Shown here: positions 43,517 through 51,827 of the stretch, one piece after another | Position numbering within the stretch: position 1 is the first letter of the stretch | Layout of the letters: each line of letters opens with the position of its first letter | Assembly: GCA_035529075.1 (NCBI GenBank) | Contig: DATKXK010000005.1 | Span: 1 to 64,000 of the forward strand | From: Acidobacteriota bacterium | Lineage (GTDB): Bacteria > Zixibacteria > MSB-5A5 > GN15 > FEB-12 | DNA: 64,000 nt | Direction of reading: 5' to 3' | Notes under the pieces: generated by a model | What the model was told of the DNA's origin: nothing | Database searches by the model: none | Seen by the model: only the letters and a program-made list of their open reading frames with translations | Translations under genes and position numbers: made by a program

Positions 43517-45370
43517 ATGAACCAGGATGGATTTCTCCATCGCCCGGCCTATATGGCAATCTTGTCGCTTGCGACCGTACTGCTGGTCGGCTGTTCGGAT
43601 GATAATCCGGCTGGACCGGGTCCGGAACCCGCGGAGCGGAGGGGATGGGTATGGCAAAACCCGCTGCCACAGGGCAACACGCTCTATGGCGTTTCCTTCA
43701 CCGATGCCGATACGGGCACAGCAGTGGGAATGGATGGTACGATCCTTCGCACTCATGACGGCGGAGCCACTTGGTTCATTCAGACGAGCGGCACGACAAA
43801 GCATCTTAATGGCGTATCATTCACCAATGTGACTACGGGCACGGCGGTAGGAGAATATGGCACGATCCTGCGGACAGTGAACGGCGGGGACACCTGGATT
43901 ATCCAGACGAGCAGAGCGAGAAACCATCTTAATAGTATACTGTTCACCGATGTAAATACGGGCACCCTGGTAGGAGATGCTGGTGCGATCTTTCAATCTA
44001 CTGACGGCGGGGCCACCTGGGTCAGCCAGACGAGCGGCACGCCTAAACATCTCTATAGTGTTTCCTTCACGGATAGGAATACGGGCACTATAGTGGGTTA
44101 TGGTGGCACAATCCTTCGGACAACGGACGGCGGGGTTACCTGGGTCAGCCAAATAAGTGGCACGTTCAGACATCTCTATGGCGTTTCCTTTACTGACGCG
44201 AATACTGGCACAGTCGTGGGAGATAGTGGTACTATCCTTCGGACGACCGACGCCGGAGTCACCTGGGTCAGCCAGGCAAGCCCCACGAGTAACAGTCTGT
44301 ATGGTATTTCATTCGGTGATATGAATGTAGGGGTGATCGTGGGAGAAGACAGGACGATCCTCCGAACCCTAGACGGTGGGACAACCTGGGTTGCCTGCAT
44401 AACCGGCGCCTACAGTGATCTCTATGATGTGTCGTTCACTGACGCAACCACAGGCACGGTCGTGGGGTCGTATGGGACGATCCTTGGGACGACGGATAGC
44501 GGTGCGCTTTGGGTCGACCGGATTACCGGCACGGATGAATATCTCACGGATGTCTCGTTTATCGGCGCGATGACGGGAACGGTGGTGGGCGGTCATGGTA
44601 CGGTTCTGCGGACCACTGACGGCGGTGCCACCTGGGTCAGGCAGGCGAGTGGCGCGCATGTAATGCTTTATAGCGTTTCATTTGCCGATGCGATTACGGG
44701 TACGGTGGTAGGAAACTTTGGCACCATCCTTCGCACGAATGACGGCGGTGCCACGTGGGTAATGCAGACAATCGGCGCATACCATGATCTCTTTGATGTG
44801 TCCTTTACTGACCGGAATACAGGTACGGTGGTTGGGGGGGATGGCACAATTTTCCGGACGACGGATGGCGGCACCAGTTGGGTCAGGCAGACAAGTGGCG
44901 CATACAGTGCACTACTGGGAGTTTCCTTCACTGACGCGAAGATAGGGACGGTGGTGGGATTGTATGGCACGATTCTGCGAACAACGGATGGTGGCGTGAC
45001 TTGGGTACGTCAGAACAGCGGTGTAAACTACCATCTTATGGATGTGTCGTTCACTGGGGCGAACATAGGAGTGGTGGTGGGCGATTATGGTACGATGCTT
45101 CGGACGACGGACGGCGGCGCCAGCTGGATAAGGCAGACAAAGCGCACGAATAGCCATCTTATGGGCGTGTCATTCATTGATGCGAATACGGGAACTGTTG
45201 TAGGATCCCATGGCACGATCCTTCGGACGGTGAACGGCGGAGCCAGGTGGATCGTGCAGGCAAGCGGCACAAGTAATGATCTCCGTGGTGTGTTCTGCTC
45301 TGATGCGATCAAGAGCACCGTCGTGGGACAAGCTGGCACGATCCTTCAGACGACAACCGGCAGAAACTGA
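43517..45370 (+). CDS. Lipoprotein with 14 BNR/YCF48-like repeats
   Basis: 617 residues; AGGAG lies 7 bases before the ATG. Lipobox LVGC (Cys about 31). From about 55 to the end, fourteen 41-residue repeats with the pattern L-x-V-SF-D-NTGTVVG-x-x-GTILRTTDGGATW-x-x-Q-S-G. The DGG-x-(S/T)W Asp-box and G-T-I-(L/F)-RT strand are those of BNR/Ycf48-type propellers, here enough for two seven-bladed rings. The repeats have diverged more than those of the VCBS gene. A surface binding protein with unknown ligand; Ycf48 itself is a photosystem assembly factor, which is irrelevant here. Confidence 0.9.
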   Translation: MNQDGFLHRPAYMAILSLATVLLVGCSDDNPAGPGPEPAERRGWVWQNPLPQGNTLYGVSFTDADTGTAVGMDGTILRTHDGGATWFIQTSGTTKHLNGVSFTNVTTGTAVGEYGTILRTVNGGDTWIIQTSRARNHLNSILFTDVNTGTLVGDAGAIFQSTDGGATWVSQTSGTPKHLYSVSFTDRNTGTIVGYGGTILRTTDGGVTWVSQISGTFRHLYGVSFTDANTGTVVGDSGTILRTTDAGVTWVSQASPTSNSLYGISFGDMNVGVIVGEDRTILRTLDGGTTWVACITGAYSDLYDVSFTDATTGTVVGSYGTILGTTDSGALWVDRITGTDEYLTDVSFIGAMTGTVVGGHGTVLRTTDGGATWVRQASGAHVMLYSVSFADAITGTVVGNFGTILRTNDGGATWVMQTIGAYHDLFDVSFTDRNTGTVVGGDGTIFRTTDGGTSWVRQTSGAYSALLGVSFTDAKIGTVVGLYGTILRTTDGGVTWVRQNSGVNYHLMDVSFTGANIGVVVGDYGTMLRTTDGGASWIRQTKRTNSHLMGVSFIDANTGTVVGSHGTILRTVNGGARWIVQASGTSNDLRGVFCSDAIKSTVVGQAGTILQTTTGRN

Positions 45371-45374
45371 ATCT

Positions 45375-45503
45375 GTGCCTGCCGAGCGGGAAGCTGCGGT
45401 TCGGGTCGCAACTCAGGTGCTCAAGAGGCATCGAGTGGATCTGAAGACAATTACCACACAGGCGTCACAGATGCGGGATCACTCTGAAGATGAGGGTGCC
45501 TGA
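45375..45503 (+). pseudogene. Duplicated 3' end of the Kef gene
   Basis: The frame VPAEREAAVRVATQVLKRHR and on to HSEDEGA, TGA 45501-45503, matches the Kef C-terminus (HSEDEDF) with only two or three changes. No start or upstream part is present, and it begins 5 bases after the stop of the BNR-like gene. The repeat continues past the stop to 45554, taking in the start of element A copy 20. Confidence 0.9.
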
Positions 45504-45554
45504 CTTCCGTTGGCGGCTGTGCCTGTTCGCGCCATGCCGGATGCTTCGGCCTCG
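45375..45554 (+). repeat. Direct repeat, right copy
   Basis: Partner of 41957-42137, same orientation. The last bases CGGCCTCG are shared; behind it comes a different end (D copy 4) rather than the TAGATATTGACC block. Confidence 0.85.
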
Positions 45555-45564
45555 ACACGAGCAA

Positions 45565-45582
45565 CCCACCAAGAATGGTGGG
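45565..45582 (+). repeat. Element D hairpin, copy 4 (right motif decayed)
   Basis: CCCACC-AAGAAT-GGTGGG, then CTAGGCG in place of CCACCCG. Confidence 0.5.
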
Positions 45583-45653
45583 CTAGGCGACGGTGTGATT
45601 GGTAAGCGTGTAACTGTCTGCAGGCCGGTCAGCAGTGATTGAACGGAGCCAAT

Positions 45654-46157
45654 ATGGATCATAAACGAGCACTTCTAAAACACTTCCTGGCAGCGCTGGC
45701 TTACCGGACGCAGAAAGCACTTCGAGATGCGCCGCCGGACTTTGCGTCCTTTAGAGCGGCACCCAAGATTCGTACACCCGGCGAGCTGATACGCCACATG
45801 GACAGCGTCCTGGGGTATGCCCGCACGTTCTTCACCGGTGGAAGGTATCGCGCGCCGTTGCTGCCGGATTTCCATGACGCTGTTGAGCACTTTCACGAAA
45901 CGCTGGCGGACGTGGCGGAACACCTTGAGCGAGGGACAGAACTTCGGGGCATCACTGCCGAAATCCTATTGCAAGGTCCACTGTCGGACGCAATGACGCA
46001 CGTCGGACAACTGGCCGTGCTTCGGCGGCTGGCCGGCAGTCCGGTTCCGCCGGAGAACTTCGTCTTTGCCGATATCAGCGCGACCAACCTCGGTTCTGAT
46101 CAGCCGCCTCCCGTCAGTCCGGACAAAGACTGGCCTGAAGCTCCTGACGGCGATTAA
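45654..46157 (+). CDS. DinB-like four-helix protein
   Basis: 167 residues from ATG 45654 (GGAG 6 bases upstream), preferred over 45639. The pattern of four helices with TPGELIRHMDSVLGYA and MTHVGQLAVLRRLAG (His plus HxxQL in the last helix) matches the DinB/YfiT metal-binding superfamily (DUF664-like), used by thiol transferases and stress proteins. A Pro-rich tail follows. The third metal His is not obvious, so catalysis is doubtful. It may share a transcript with the CPBP gene 170 bases on. Confidence 0.72.
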   Translation: MDHKRALLKHFLAALAYRTQKALRDAPPDFASFRAAPKIRTPGELIRHMDSVLGYARTFFTGGRYRAPLLPDFHDAVEHFHETLADVAEHLERGTELRGITAEILLQGPLSDAMTHVGQLAVLRRLAGSPVPPENFVFADISATNLGSDQPPPVSPDKDWPEAPDGD

Positions 46158-46327
46158 TGTCGTTCGGGATGACGTACTACGTGCCGGGATATTTCGACCG
46201 TGTTGTATTTCCGGCCGGGGAATTCCGGCAACCTCCTGCACGTTTCAGCGTATCTGAACTGTCATGTAGTTAAAGTCCACTGAGAAGTAGTGTCAAAGCC
46301 CGATGCGCGGCCGAGAAGGGTATCGAT

Positions 46328-47239
46328 TTGGAAAGAGTAACTCCTGATCTTCTGCTGAACAAAGGTGAAGTGCGGTTTCGTTGGCAGCGAATCCTGCAGT
46401 TCCCGCTGCTGGAGCTGGTGGTGGCCGGACTGTTTATGGCCCCGGTAGCACTGGCTCATAATGCTTTCGCTATCGCCGTCCTCGAAAAGTTGCAGCCGCC
46501 GCTGGGAAACCTTGTAACCTATCTGGAACATGTGGTCAACGTCGTGCTGTTCCTGCTGGCATATGCGCTTTACTGTAGGTGGGTGGAAAGGCGCAAACCG
46601 TTCGAGATTTCGGGAGGAAAAAGTGTCCCCGAGTTGTCTCTCGGCTTCGCCGGCGGGATCGGCCTGGTCGGCATCATGGTCGGTCTTCTGTCTCTGCTTG
46701 GATACTATAGAGTGTCGGGATTCAGCGAGAATCAGACGGTACTGATTGATGCGTTTTTCCGATTCGGAATCGGAGCGTTTCTCCAGGAGTTCTTCATTCG
46801 ATTGCTTTTGTTCCGGCTGACAGAAGAGCTGGTCGGTACCTGGAGCGCCGTGGTGATAGTGGCCGTTTCTTTCGGCCTTATACACATCGGAAACGAAAAC
46901 GCGACCCCCCTCACTTCGGTTATGATTGCGGTCTCAGATGTTCTCTACCTGGCGGCTTTTGTGTTCACACGGCGACTCTGGCTTGTCTGGGGGCTCCACT
47001 TCGGGTGGAATTTCATGCAGGACGGTGTGTTCGGGATGCCGAACTCCGGGGAGACCGCTCTACCAAGCTGGATTCGGCCGGACGTCACCGGCCCTGACTG
47101 GCTTACCGGTGGCAGTTTCGGCATTGAGGCGTCTATCGTGGCTATAGCCCTGCAGGTTGCGCTCGGTCTCTGGCTGTTACTATACGCTCGCAAGCTGAAC
47201 CAGTTCATGGCACCTTACTGGCAACGGATTCGCAGATAG
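46328..47239 (+). CDS. CPBP-family intramembrane metalloprotease (CAAX protease-like)
   Basis: 303 residues from TTG 46328 (AGAAGG 8 bases upstream). About eight TM segments. The three Abi/CPBP motifs are present as QEFFIR (about 155), FGLIH (about 180) and HFGWN (about 222). The first motif is normally EExxxR; here the first Glu is Gln, which leaves the catalytic second Glu and the Arg. So it is probably active but unusual. Members process prenylated or bacteriocin-like peptides or act in immunity to them; the substrate is unknown. Confidence 0.88.
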   Translation: MERVTPDLLLNKGEVRFRWQRILQFPLLELVVAGLFMAPVALAHNAFAIAVLEKLQPPLGNLVTYLEHVVNVVLFLLAYALYCRWVERRKPFEISGGKSVPELSLGFAGGIGLVGIMVGLLSLLGYYRVSGFSENQTVLIDAFFRFGIGAFLQEFFIRLLLFRLTEELVGTWSAVVIVAVSFGLIHIGNENATPLTSVMIAVSDVLYLAAFVFTRRLWLVWGLHFGWNFMQDGVFGMPNSGETALPSWIRPDVTGPDWLTGGSFGIEASIVAIALQVALGLWLLLYARKLNQFMAPYWQRIRR

Positions 47240-47407
47240 TCACAGGTGACCAACAGCCCGGTGAACTACGGCTTGCGATCTGGTTTTCCCAAGTAAATGG
47301 TTACCGTCGTAAGGCCCTCGTTGGCAATGGTGCCGTGCGGTCTTACGCTCAGCTTGAATGTGACAGGCGTCCTCCAAGAGCCGGGCCGGGGCCGTCATGA
47401 TCAAGAG

Positions 47408-47436
47408 AAGCCCCGGCGGGGACCGGGGCTTTCTTC
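47408..47436 (+). terminator. Intrinsic terminator between CPBP and MscL genes
   Basis: AAGCCCCGG and CCGGGGCTT around CGGGGA, then TTCTTC. Just before it, CAAGAGCCGGGCCGGGGCCG resembles a worn element A core, so this may be a further degenerate copy (47350-47436). Confidence 0.7.
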
Positions 47437-47483
47437 ACGGTGTTTTAAGAAAATTGTCAGTATCCGGAACCTGGTGAAGCGAA

Positions 47484-47948
47484 TCACGCCCCTTGCAGCG
47501 ACGATGTGCAATGGGGACACTTCGCTGCCTTGATGTGTATCGTCGAAAAGCAGTGGGGACATTCCTTGGTCGTAGGTTCCGCCACCGGGACCGGTTCTTC
47601 TCTTTTCAGTTTGTTCATATTCTTGATGACAATGAATATGGCAAACGCCACGATCAGGAAGCTGATTATCGTGTTGATGAACTGACCATAGTTCAGCGTT
47701 ACCGCTCCGGCTGCCTGGGCATCGGCCAGAGTTGCATAGGCGCCCATGGCTTGTGACCCGTCTTTCAGAATCATGAATAGATTCGAGAAGTCGACATTGC
47801 CGAGCAGCAGGCCTATCGGCGGCATAATCACGTCGGCAACGAGGGACTTGACGATTGTCCCGAACGCGGCACCAATAATGATACCGACGGCCATGTCCAT
47901 GACGTTGCCCTTGACCGCGAATTCTTTGAATTCTTTGACCATACCCAT
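47484..47948 (-). CDS. mscL: Large-conductance mechanosensitive channel with zinc-ribbon tail
   Basis: 154 residues from ATG 47948, because AGGAG is then 9 bases upstream; for the ATG at 47957 it would touch the codon. The N-terminal helix [20 protein letters not shown] and TM1 [20 protein letters not shown] are textbook MscL; TM2 is about 82-104. The C-terminus ends in CPHC-x10-CPHC, a zinc ribbon not present in the E. coli protein but seen in many other MscL. It releases solutes on hypo-osmotic shock. Confidence 0.97.
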   Translation of the reverse strand: MGMVKEFKEFAVKGNVMDMAVGIIIGAAFGTIVKSLVADVIMPPIGLLLGNVDFSNLFMILKDGSQAMGAYATLADAQAAGAVTLNYGQFINTIISFLIVAFAIFIVIKNMNKLKREEPVPVAEPTTKECPHCFSTIHIKAAKCPHCTSSLQGA

Positions 47949-48082
47949 ACGGTTCATCTCCTATTAGTGTTGGGTGCGGTTAGCTTGGTTTATGTCCAGG
48001 ATACTTTGTGAAACAGAGACCTGAAGGTAACTGTTCCGAAGGCCGGTGACAAGCCTCTTTTGCGGCGCGTAACCTGCCGTAA

Positions 48083-48180
48083 GTTAACGACTTGCACTGG
48101 CCGGGATGCGGCCCGGCCGAGCCGCAAGGCCGAAAACAACCGGGCCGCCGGGAGAGCCAGGTTGGGGCCGCGATTGCAGG
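48083..48180 (+). repeat. Element A, copy 22 (diverged)
   Basis: GTTAACGACTTGCACTGG, then CCGGGAGAGCCAGGTTGGGG-CCGC. The middle is replaced by GC-rich sequence with CCGGCCG...GCCGCAAGGC. Confidence 0.5.
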
Positions 48181-48224
48181 CCCAGTCTTCCTCCGCCGGC
48201 CTGCCCTTTTGATATTCAATACAA

Positions 48225-48362
48225 TGCCTGCCAACGGCTGGTGTTTTCGGTGAAACGGTATGTCTGGCCCTGCAAGCGACTTTCACAGAAGTCTGGGAGG
48301 GAGTGAGGTCAAGGCCGCCATAGATATTGACTCCGCTGCACGGCGGGAGTAAATTTGTGTCT
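48225..48362 (+). repeat. Element A, copy 23 (complete)
   Basis: CTGCCAACGGCTGGTG, GCGACTTTCACAGAAG, the core TCTGGGAGGGAGTGAGGTCA-AGGCCGCC, ATAGATATTGACTCCGCTG-CACGG-CGGGAGTAAATTTGTG. The hairpin bases ACTCCGC/GCGGGAGT changed together against copy 19 (ACCCCGC/GCGGGGTT). Confidence 0.8.
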
Positions 48363-48407
48363 ACAAGAGAGTCCACGACAATCCACGGGTTGCCTTGGAA
48401 GGAGGAA

Positions 48408-48432
48408 CCCACCATAAATGGTGGGCCACCCG
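48408..48432 (+). repeat. Element D hairpin, copy 5
   Basis: Perfect 8-bp stem CCCACCAT-AA-ATGGTGGG followed by CCACCCG. The rest of the gap to the oxidase gene (48433-48907) holds one promoter and no gene. Confidence 0.7.
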
Positions 48433-48635
48433 ACCCGCCTTATGTAGGTGTCAGTCGTAGCGGTTCAGCAGAAGTCGGACACCGACGGGCGGAGTCTATT
48501 GCCGCGCAGTAAGTTATGGGGTTATGGATTTGACTGGAAAGCGACCGCGATTGGGACTGAAGTCCGTAAATTACCCTTGATCCGGTCTGCGGCAGTGTTA
48601 CCGCACGGGGCGCGGCCGAGGCCGCATTTTTTCTC

Positions 48636-48663
48636 TTGACATCACCAGGGATCCGGCTATAGA
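48636..48663 (+). promoter_or_regulatory. Sigma70-like promoter of the multicopper oxidase gene
   Basis: TTGACA, 16 bases, TATAGA, about 245 bases upstream of the ATG. The leader would be long; the gap behind it contains no hairpin I can name. Confidence 0.5.
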
Positions 48664-48907
48664 ATTTAGCGGCTAACTTGTACTCATATACAAAGACAAC
48701 GATCGTCCCAATGCCCCTTGCTATGTGATCCAGGCGGCTGGTGAAGCCGGCTGCGTGTCGGGGACGCAGAAACAGACAACCATAGTCTATCCATCGAAAA
48801 CGGGCTCTTGAGACTTTGAACAGTCTCTGGGTGCCGTCGCGGCAGCATACGCTGATAGGTACATGTAAGGGATAATATGTCCCACCACTAAACCATAGGA
48901 GGAAGCA

Positions 48908-51424
48908 ATGAAAAACACCTTAGCTAGACCAGTATTCGTCCTGGCGCTAGGGATCATGCTGGGATTTATTGTGCCATCACTTTTGGCGCAATTTCCCGGT
49001 ACCGGCCAATTGCCGCTTGATCCCAGGTCCATTCCCAAATTCGTGGACCCGTTGCCCCACTTCGCTTATCCGGGTGCACGAGTTGACGCAACCGCGTGGG
49101 GTACCCCGCTGACAATTGAAACAATGACTAACAATCAGCAGGTCCTCTCGACCGGCACTGTCCTGCCGAACGGAACCGTCGTGTCCCCGACCACCGGCCT
49201 GACCCACGTGTGGGGATATGCGGTTTCGGATGGCGTTGTAACCAAAGGCCCCCTATGGCCGGCCCACACGGTTGTTGCCAAACGAGGGATCCCGGTGAAC
49301 GCCCTCTATCTCAACAACCTTCCCGAGAGCTACGATGCTGTTAACCTGACCGTCGATCAAACCTTGCACTGGGCGATGATGACCTCAGCCATGACCCCCT
49401 ACACGGGGGCTGTTCCCACGGTCGGGCATCTCCATGGGGGTGAAGTCCCGCCATGGTCTGACGGAGGTCCGGACGCATGGTATACGCCCGGCGGGGTCGA
49501 CGGCGGTCACGGAGCGCTGACCAACGTATACTATTATCCTAATACGCAGGAGGCCGCGACACTGTGGTTTCATGATCACGCTCTGGGCCTTACGCGTCTC
49601 AATGTATACGCGGGGTTGGCGGGATTTTACTTCCTGAAGGATGATGCGGAAGATCTGCTTCAGCTTCCCGGCTGGACCGGGGACAATATGGTTCAGGAAG
49701 TGGATCCTGTCACGGGCGCGAATCACGGCAGCTCGTATTTGCCGGAAATCGAAATTGTCATCCAGGACCGGATGTTTGATCAAAACGGGCAGCTCTATTT
49801 TCCGGCGGGCGCGCCTCTGGCTCCGAATCCGATGGTCCATCCGTATTGGATTCCCGAGTTCGTTGGCGATGTCATCACTGTCAACGGTAAGACCTGGCCC
49901 TACTTGAGTGTCGCTCCACGCAAGTACCGCCTCCGTTTTCTCAACGGTTCCAACGCCCGGTTCTATGAACTGTGGCTTCAGGATCTTGCCACGAAGATGA
50001 GGGGGCCGGTTATCTGGCAGGTGGGCACGGACGGCGGACTCCTCGATGCACCCGTTGCCATTGACCCTAATCTAGGTCAGAATCTGGTTCTCGGCCCGGG
50101 TGAACGAGCGGATATCGTGATTGATTTCGGGTCAGTCGCCAACCCCAATCCGGCAATGCCATACGCCACGTGGACCCTCAAGAACTCAGGCAATACGCCC
50201 TATCCGAAGGGAGCGCCGCCGAAAGGTTCGACGCTGGGTCAAATCATGCAATTTGTTGTCAACGGGCAGCTTACCGTTCCGGATAACAGCATCATTGCCG
50301 GCAGGCCGACACCCCTTGAGAAACTGGCCAACTTTGCCACCGGTACGCCGGCCGTCCCGGTTCATAAGTCCCGTCAACTCACCCTCAACGAAGTCATGGG
50401 TATGGGAGGACCGCTGGAAGTGCTCGTCAACAACACCAAGTGGTCCGGTGACTCTCCGCGGCCTTACAACGACTTTACGCTTGACCCGACCGGGATGTCC
50501 ATGACCCACTATTCAGAGCTCATGACGGAAGGCGAGACCGAAGTGTGGCAGATCATCAATCTAACAGCGGATGCTCATCCAATTCACCTGCACCTGGTCC
50601 AGTTCCAATTGCTGAGCCGCCGGAATTTCAATTTCAACAAATACAGCAAGCTCTACATGAGCGCCTTTGCCGCCGCCGGAGTCCCCATGGGTTCCGAGGG
50701 GGGGTGGGGCCCGCCATTAAACTATAACACCGGGGCGGATCCGACCGGAAAGGTATGGACCACTTTCCTCGGCGGCAATCCGGATGTGACGCCTCACATA
50801 CAGGGGCCGGTCATTCCGGCCAGCTTTAACGAGCGCGGATGGAAAGACACGTTCATTATGTATCCTGGCCAGGTCACAACCGTCATTGCCCGATGGGCTC
50901 CCACTGATGCGACGGCGACGGCCACCAATTACTTTGCTTTCAGCCCGGATGGCGGCCACGGCTACGTCTGGCACTGTCACATCCTCGATCACGAGGACAA
51001 CGAAATGATGCGACCGTATCTGGTGGACGCGACGGGGCCGGCCGGAAGGCTCTCTGCGCCGATTTATGCGGGATACTGGACAGCGCACCCGCTGGCTACG
51101 TTTGCGGCTCAATCCGCCGGCGAAAGTCAGCAGAAGGCTTCGGCTGCAGCTGATCTTCCGATGTCTTTCGAACTGGGCGGTAACTACCCCAACCCGTTTA
51201 ACCCGACGACAGAGATTCAGTTCAGCCTAACGGAGTATAGCCAGGTCAAACTGGAAGTCTTCAATATCCTCGGGCAGCGAGTCGCCACACTGGTGGACCA
51301 ACCGATGGACGCCGGCTACTATACCGTTGAATGGGATGCGAACGAATACGCCAGCGGTGTATACCTGTATCGCCTTACCGCCGAGGACTTCGTTGAAACG
51401 AAGAAGATGCTGCTGCTGAAATAG
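48908..51424 (+). CDS. Secreted multicopper oxidase with type IX-style sorting domain
   Basis: 838 residues; AGGAGG lies 6-7 bases before the ATG. Signal peptide about 1-27 (...SLLAQ). Copper ligands in the usual four groups: HLHG (174-177), WFHDHALG (about 222), HPIHLHLVQF (about 556) and HCHILDHEDNEMM (about 692), with the type 1 axial Met in the last. The three-cupredoxin layout and these spacings are closest to CotA/bilirubin-oxidase types. From about 750 the sorting tail begins (NYPNPFNPTTEIQFSL, LGQRVATLVDQ, GVYLYRL, KMLLLK). So it acts at the cell surface on metals, phenolics or bile-pigment-like compounds; Mn or Fe oxidation is possible. Confidence 0.95.
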   Translation: MKNTLARPVFVLALGIMLGFIVPSLLAQFPGTGQLPLDPRSIPKFVDPLPHFAYPGARVDATAWGTPLTIETMTNNQQVLSTGTVLPNGTVVSPTTGLTHVWGYAVSDGVVTKGPLWPAHTVVAKRGIPVNALYLNNLPESYDAVNLTVDQTLHWAMMTSAMTPYTGAVPTVGHLHGGEVPPWSDGGPDAWYTPGGVDGGHGALTNVYYYPNTQEAATLWFHDHALGLTRLNVYAGLAGFYFLKDDAEDLLQLPGWTGDNMVQEVDPVTGANHGSSYLPEIEIVIQDRMFDQNGQLYFPAGAPLAPNPMVHPYWIPEFVGDVITVNGKTWPYLSVAPRKYRLRFLNGSNARFYELWLQDLATKMRGPVIWQVGTDGGLLDAPVAIDPNLGQNLVLGPGERADIVIDFGSVANPNPAMPYATWTLKNSGNTPYPKGAPPKGSTLGQIMQFVVNGQLTVPDNSIIAGRPTPLEKLANFATGTPAVPVHKSRQLTLNEVMGMGGPLEVLVNNTKWSGDSPRPYNDFTLDPTGMSMTHYSELMTEGETEVWQIINLTADAHPIHLHLVQFQLLSRRNFNFNKYSKLYMSAFAAAGVPMGSEGGWGPPLNYNTGADPTGKVWTTFLGGNPDVTPHIQGPVIPASFNERGWKDTFIMYPGQVTTVIARWAPTDATATATNYFAFSPDGGHGYVWHCHILDHEDNEMMRPYLVDATGPAGRLSAPIYAGYWTAHPLATFAAQSAGESQQKASAAADLPMSFELGGNYPNPFNPTTEIQFSLTEYSQVKLEVFNILGQRVATLVDQPMDAGYYTVEWDANEYASGVYLYRLTAEDFVETKKMLLLK

Positions 51425-51446
51425 GCTCCTTCAAGGGGCACAGCTC

Positions 51447-51475
51447 AAAGGGCAGGCCGGCGCGGTCTGCCCTTT
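51447..51475 (+). terminator. Intrinsic terminator behind the oxidase gene
   Basis: AAAGGGCAGGCCG and CGGTCTGCCCTTT (one G-U) around GCG, then CTTATTCT. It belongs to a 118-base block repeated exactly 960 bases on. Confidence 0.85.
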
Positions 51476-51564
51476 CTTATTCTGTCATGCCGCGCCGTGA
51501 GCAAACAGGCCGCGCGGCTCCGGCTGACTGATCAGTCCTGACCGTCGTCAGGAGCACGGGGCGT
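51447..51564 (+). repeat. Direct repeat, left copy (terminator plus 90 bases)
   Basis: TCTGTCATGCCGCGCCGTGA and onward to GTCGTCAGGAGCACGGG is repeated at 52407-52524 with a handful of changes. The broken VCBS paralogue sits between the two copies. Confidence 0.85.
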
Positions 51565-51623
51565 TTGACCGGTCGCGCATGGACAGTACATGTTAAGCCG
51601 GAGCTCCCCGGCCTAGAATATGG

Positions 51624-51652
51624 TTGACTTTATGATCCACGGTGGTTACATT
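51624..51652 (+). promoter_or_regulatory. Promoter of the broken VCBS paralogue
   Basis: TTGACT, 17 bases, TACATT; aligns with the promoter at 37499. The leader up to 51827 is also similar to 37528-37704. Confidence 0.5.
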
Positions 51653-51827
51653 CATATATCAAGCATAGCCCGTCATCGATCTGCTTTTATACCTGTGTCC
51701 TGACACCAGAATTGATGAGTTCACGCCCAGGGACCGCAAGGTCCTTCGCGCAGGGGAGGCGTGTCTGACGAACGGAAACATTTTTACTCAGCTGTTTCAG
51801 AGACTGTAAAAGCAAGGGGAGGTAAAG

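Noticed and set aside
37840-45360. CRISPR array
   Set aside because: The regular repeats at 37840-38815 and 43670-45360 are in-frame protein repeats (49 and 41 codons) without unique spacers.
255-48362. Element A as integron attC sites
   Set aside because: The one-orientation, one-per-gene layout and size fit, but no RYYYAAC/GTTRRRY core pair frames the element, the arms pair poorly in copies with GATATTGG, genes lie in both directions and often in operons, and no IntI-type integrase is in the window. Kept only as a loose analogy.
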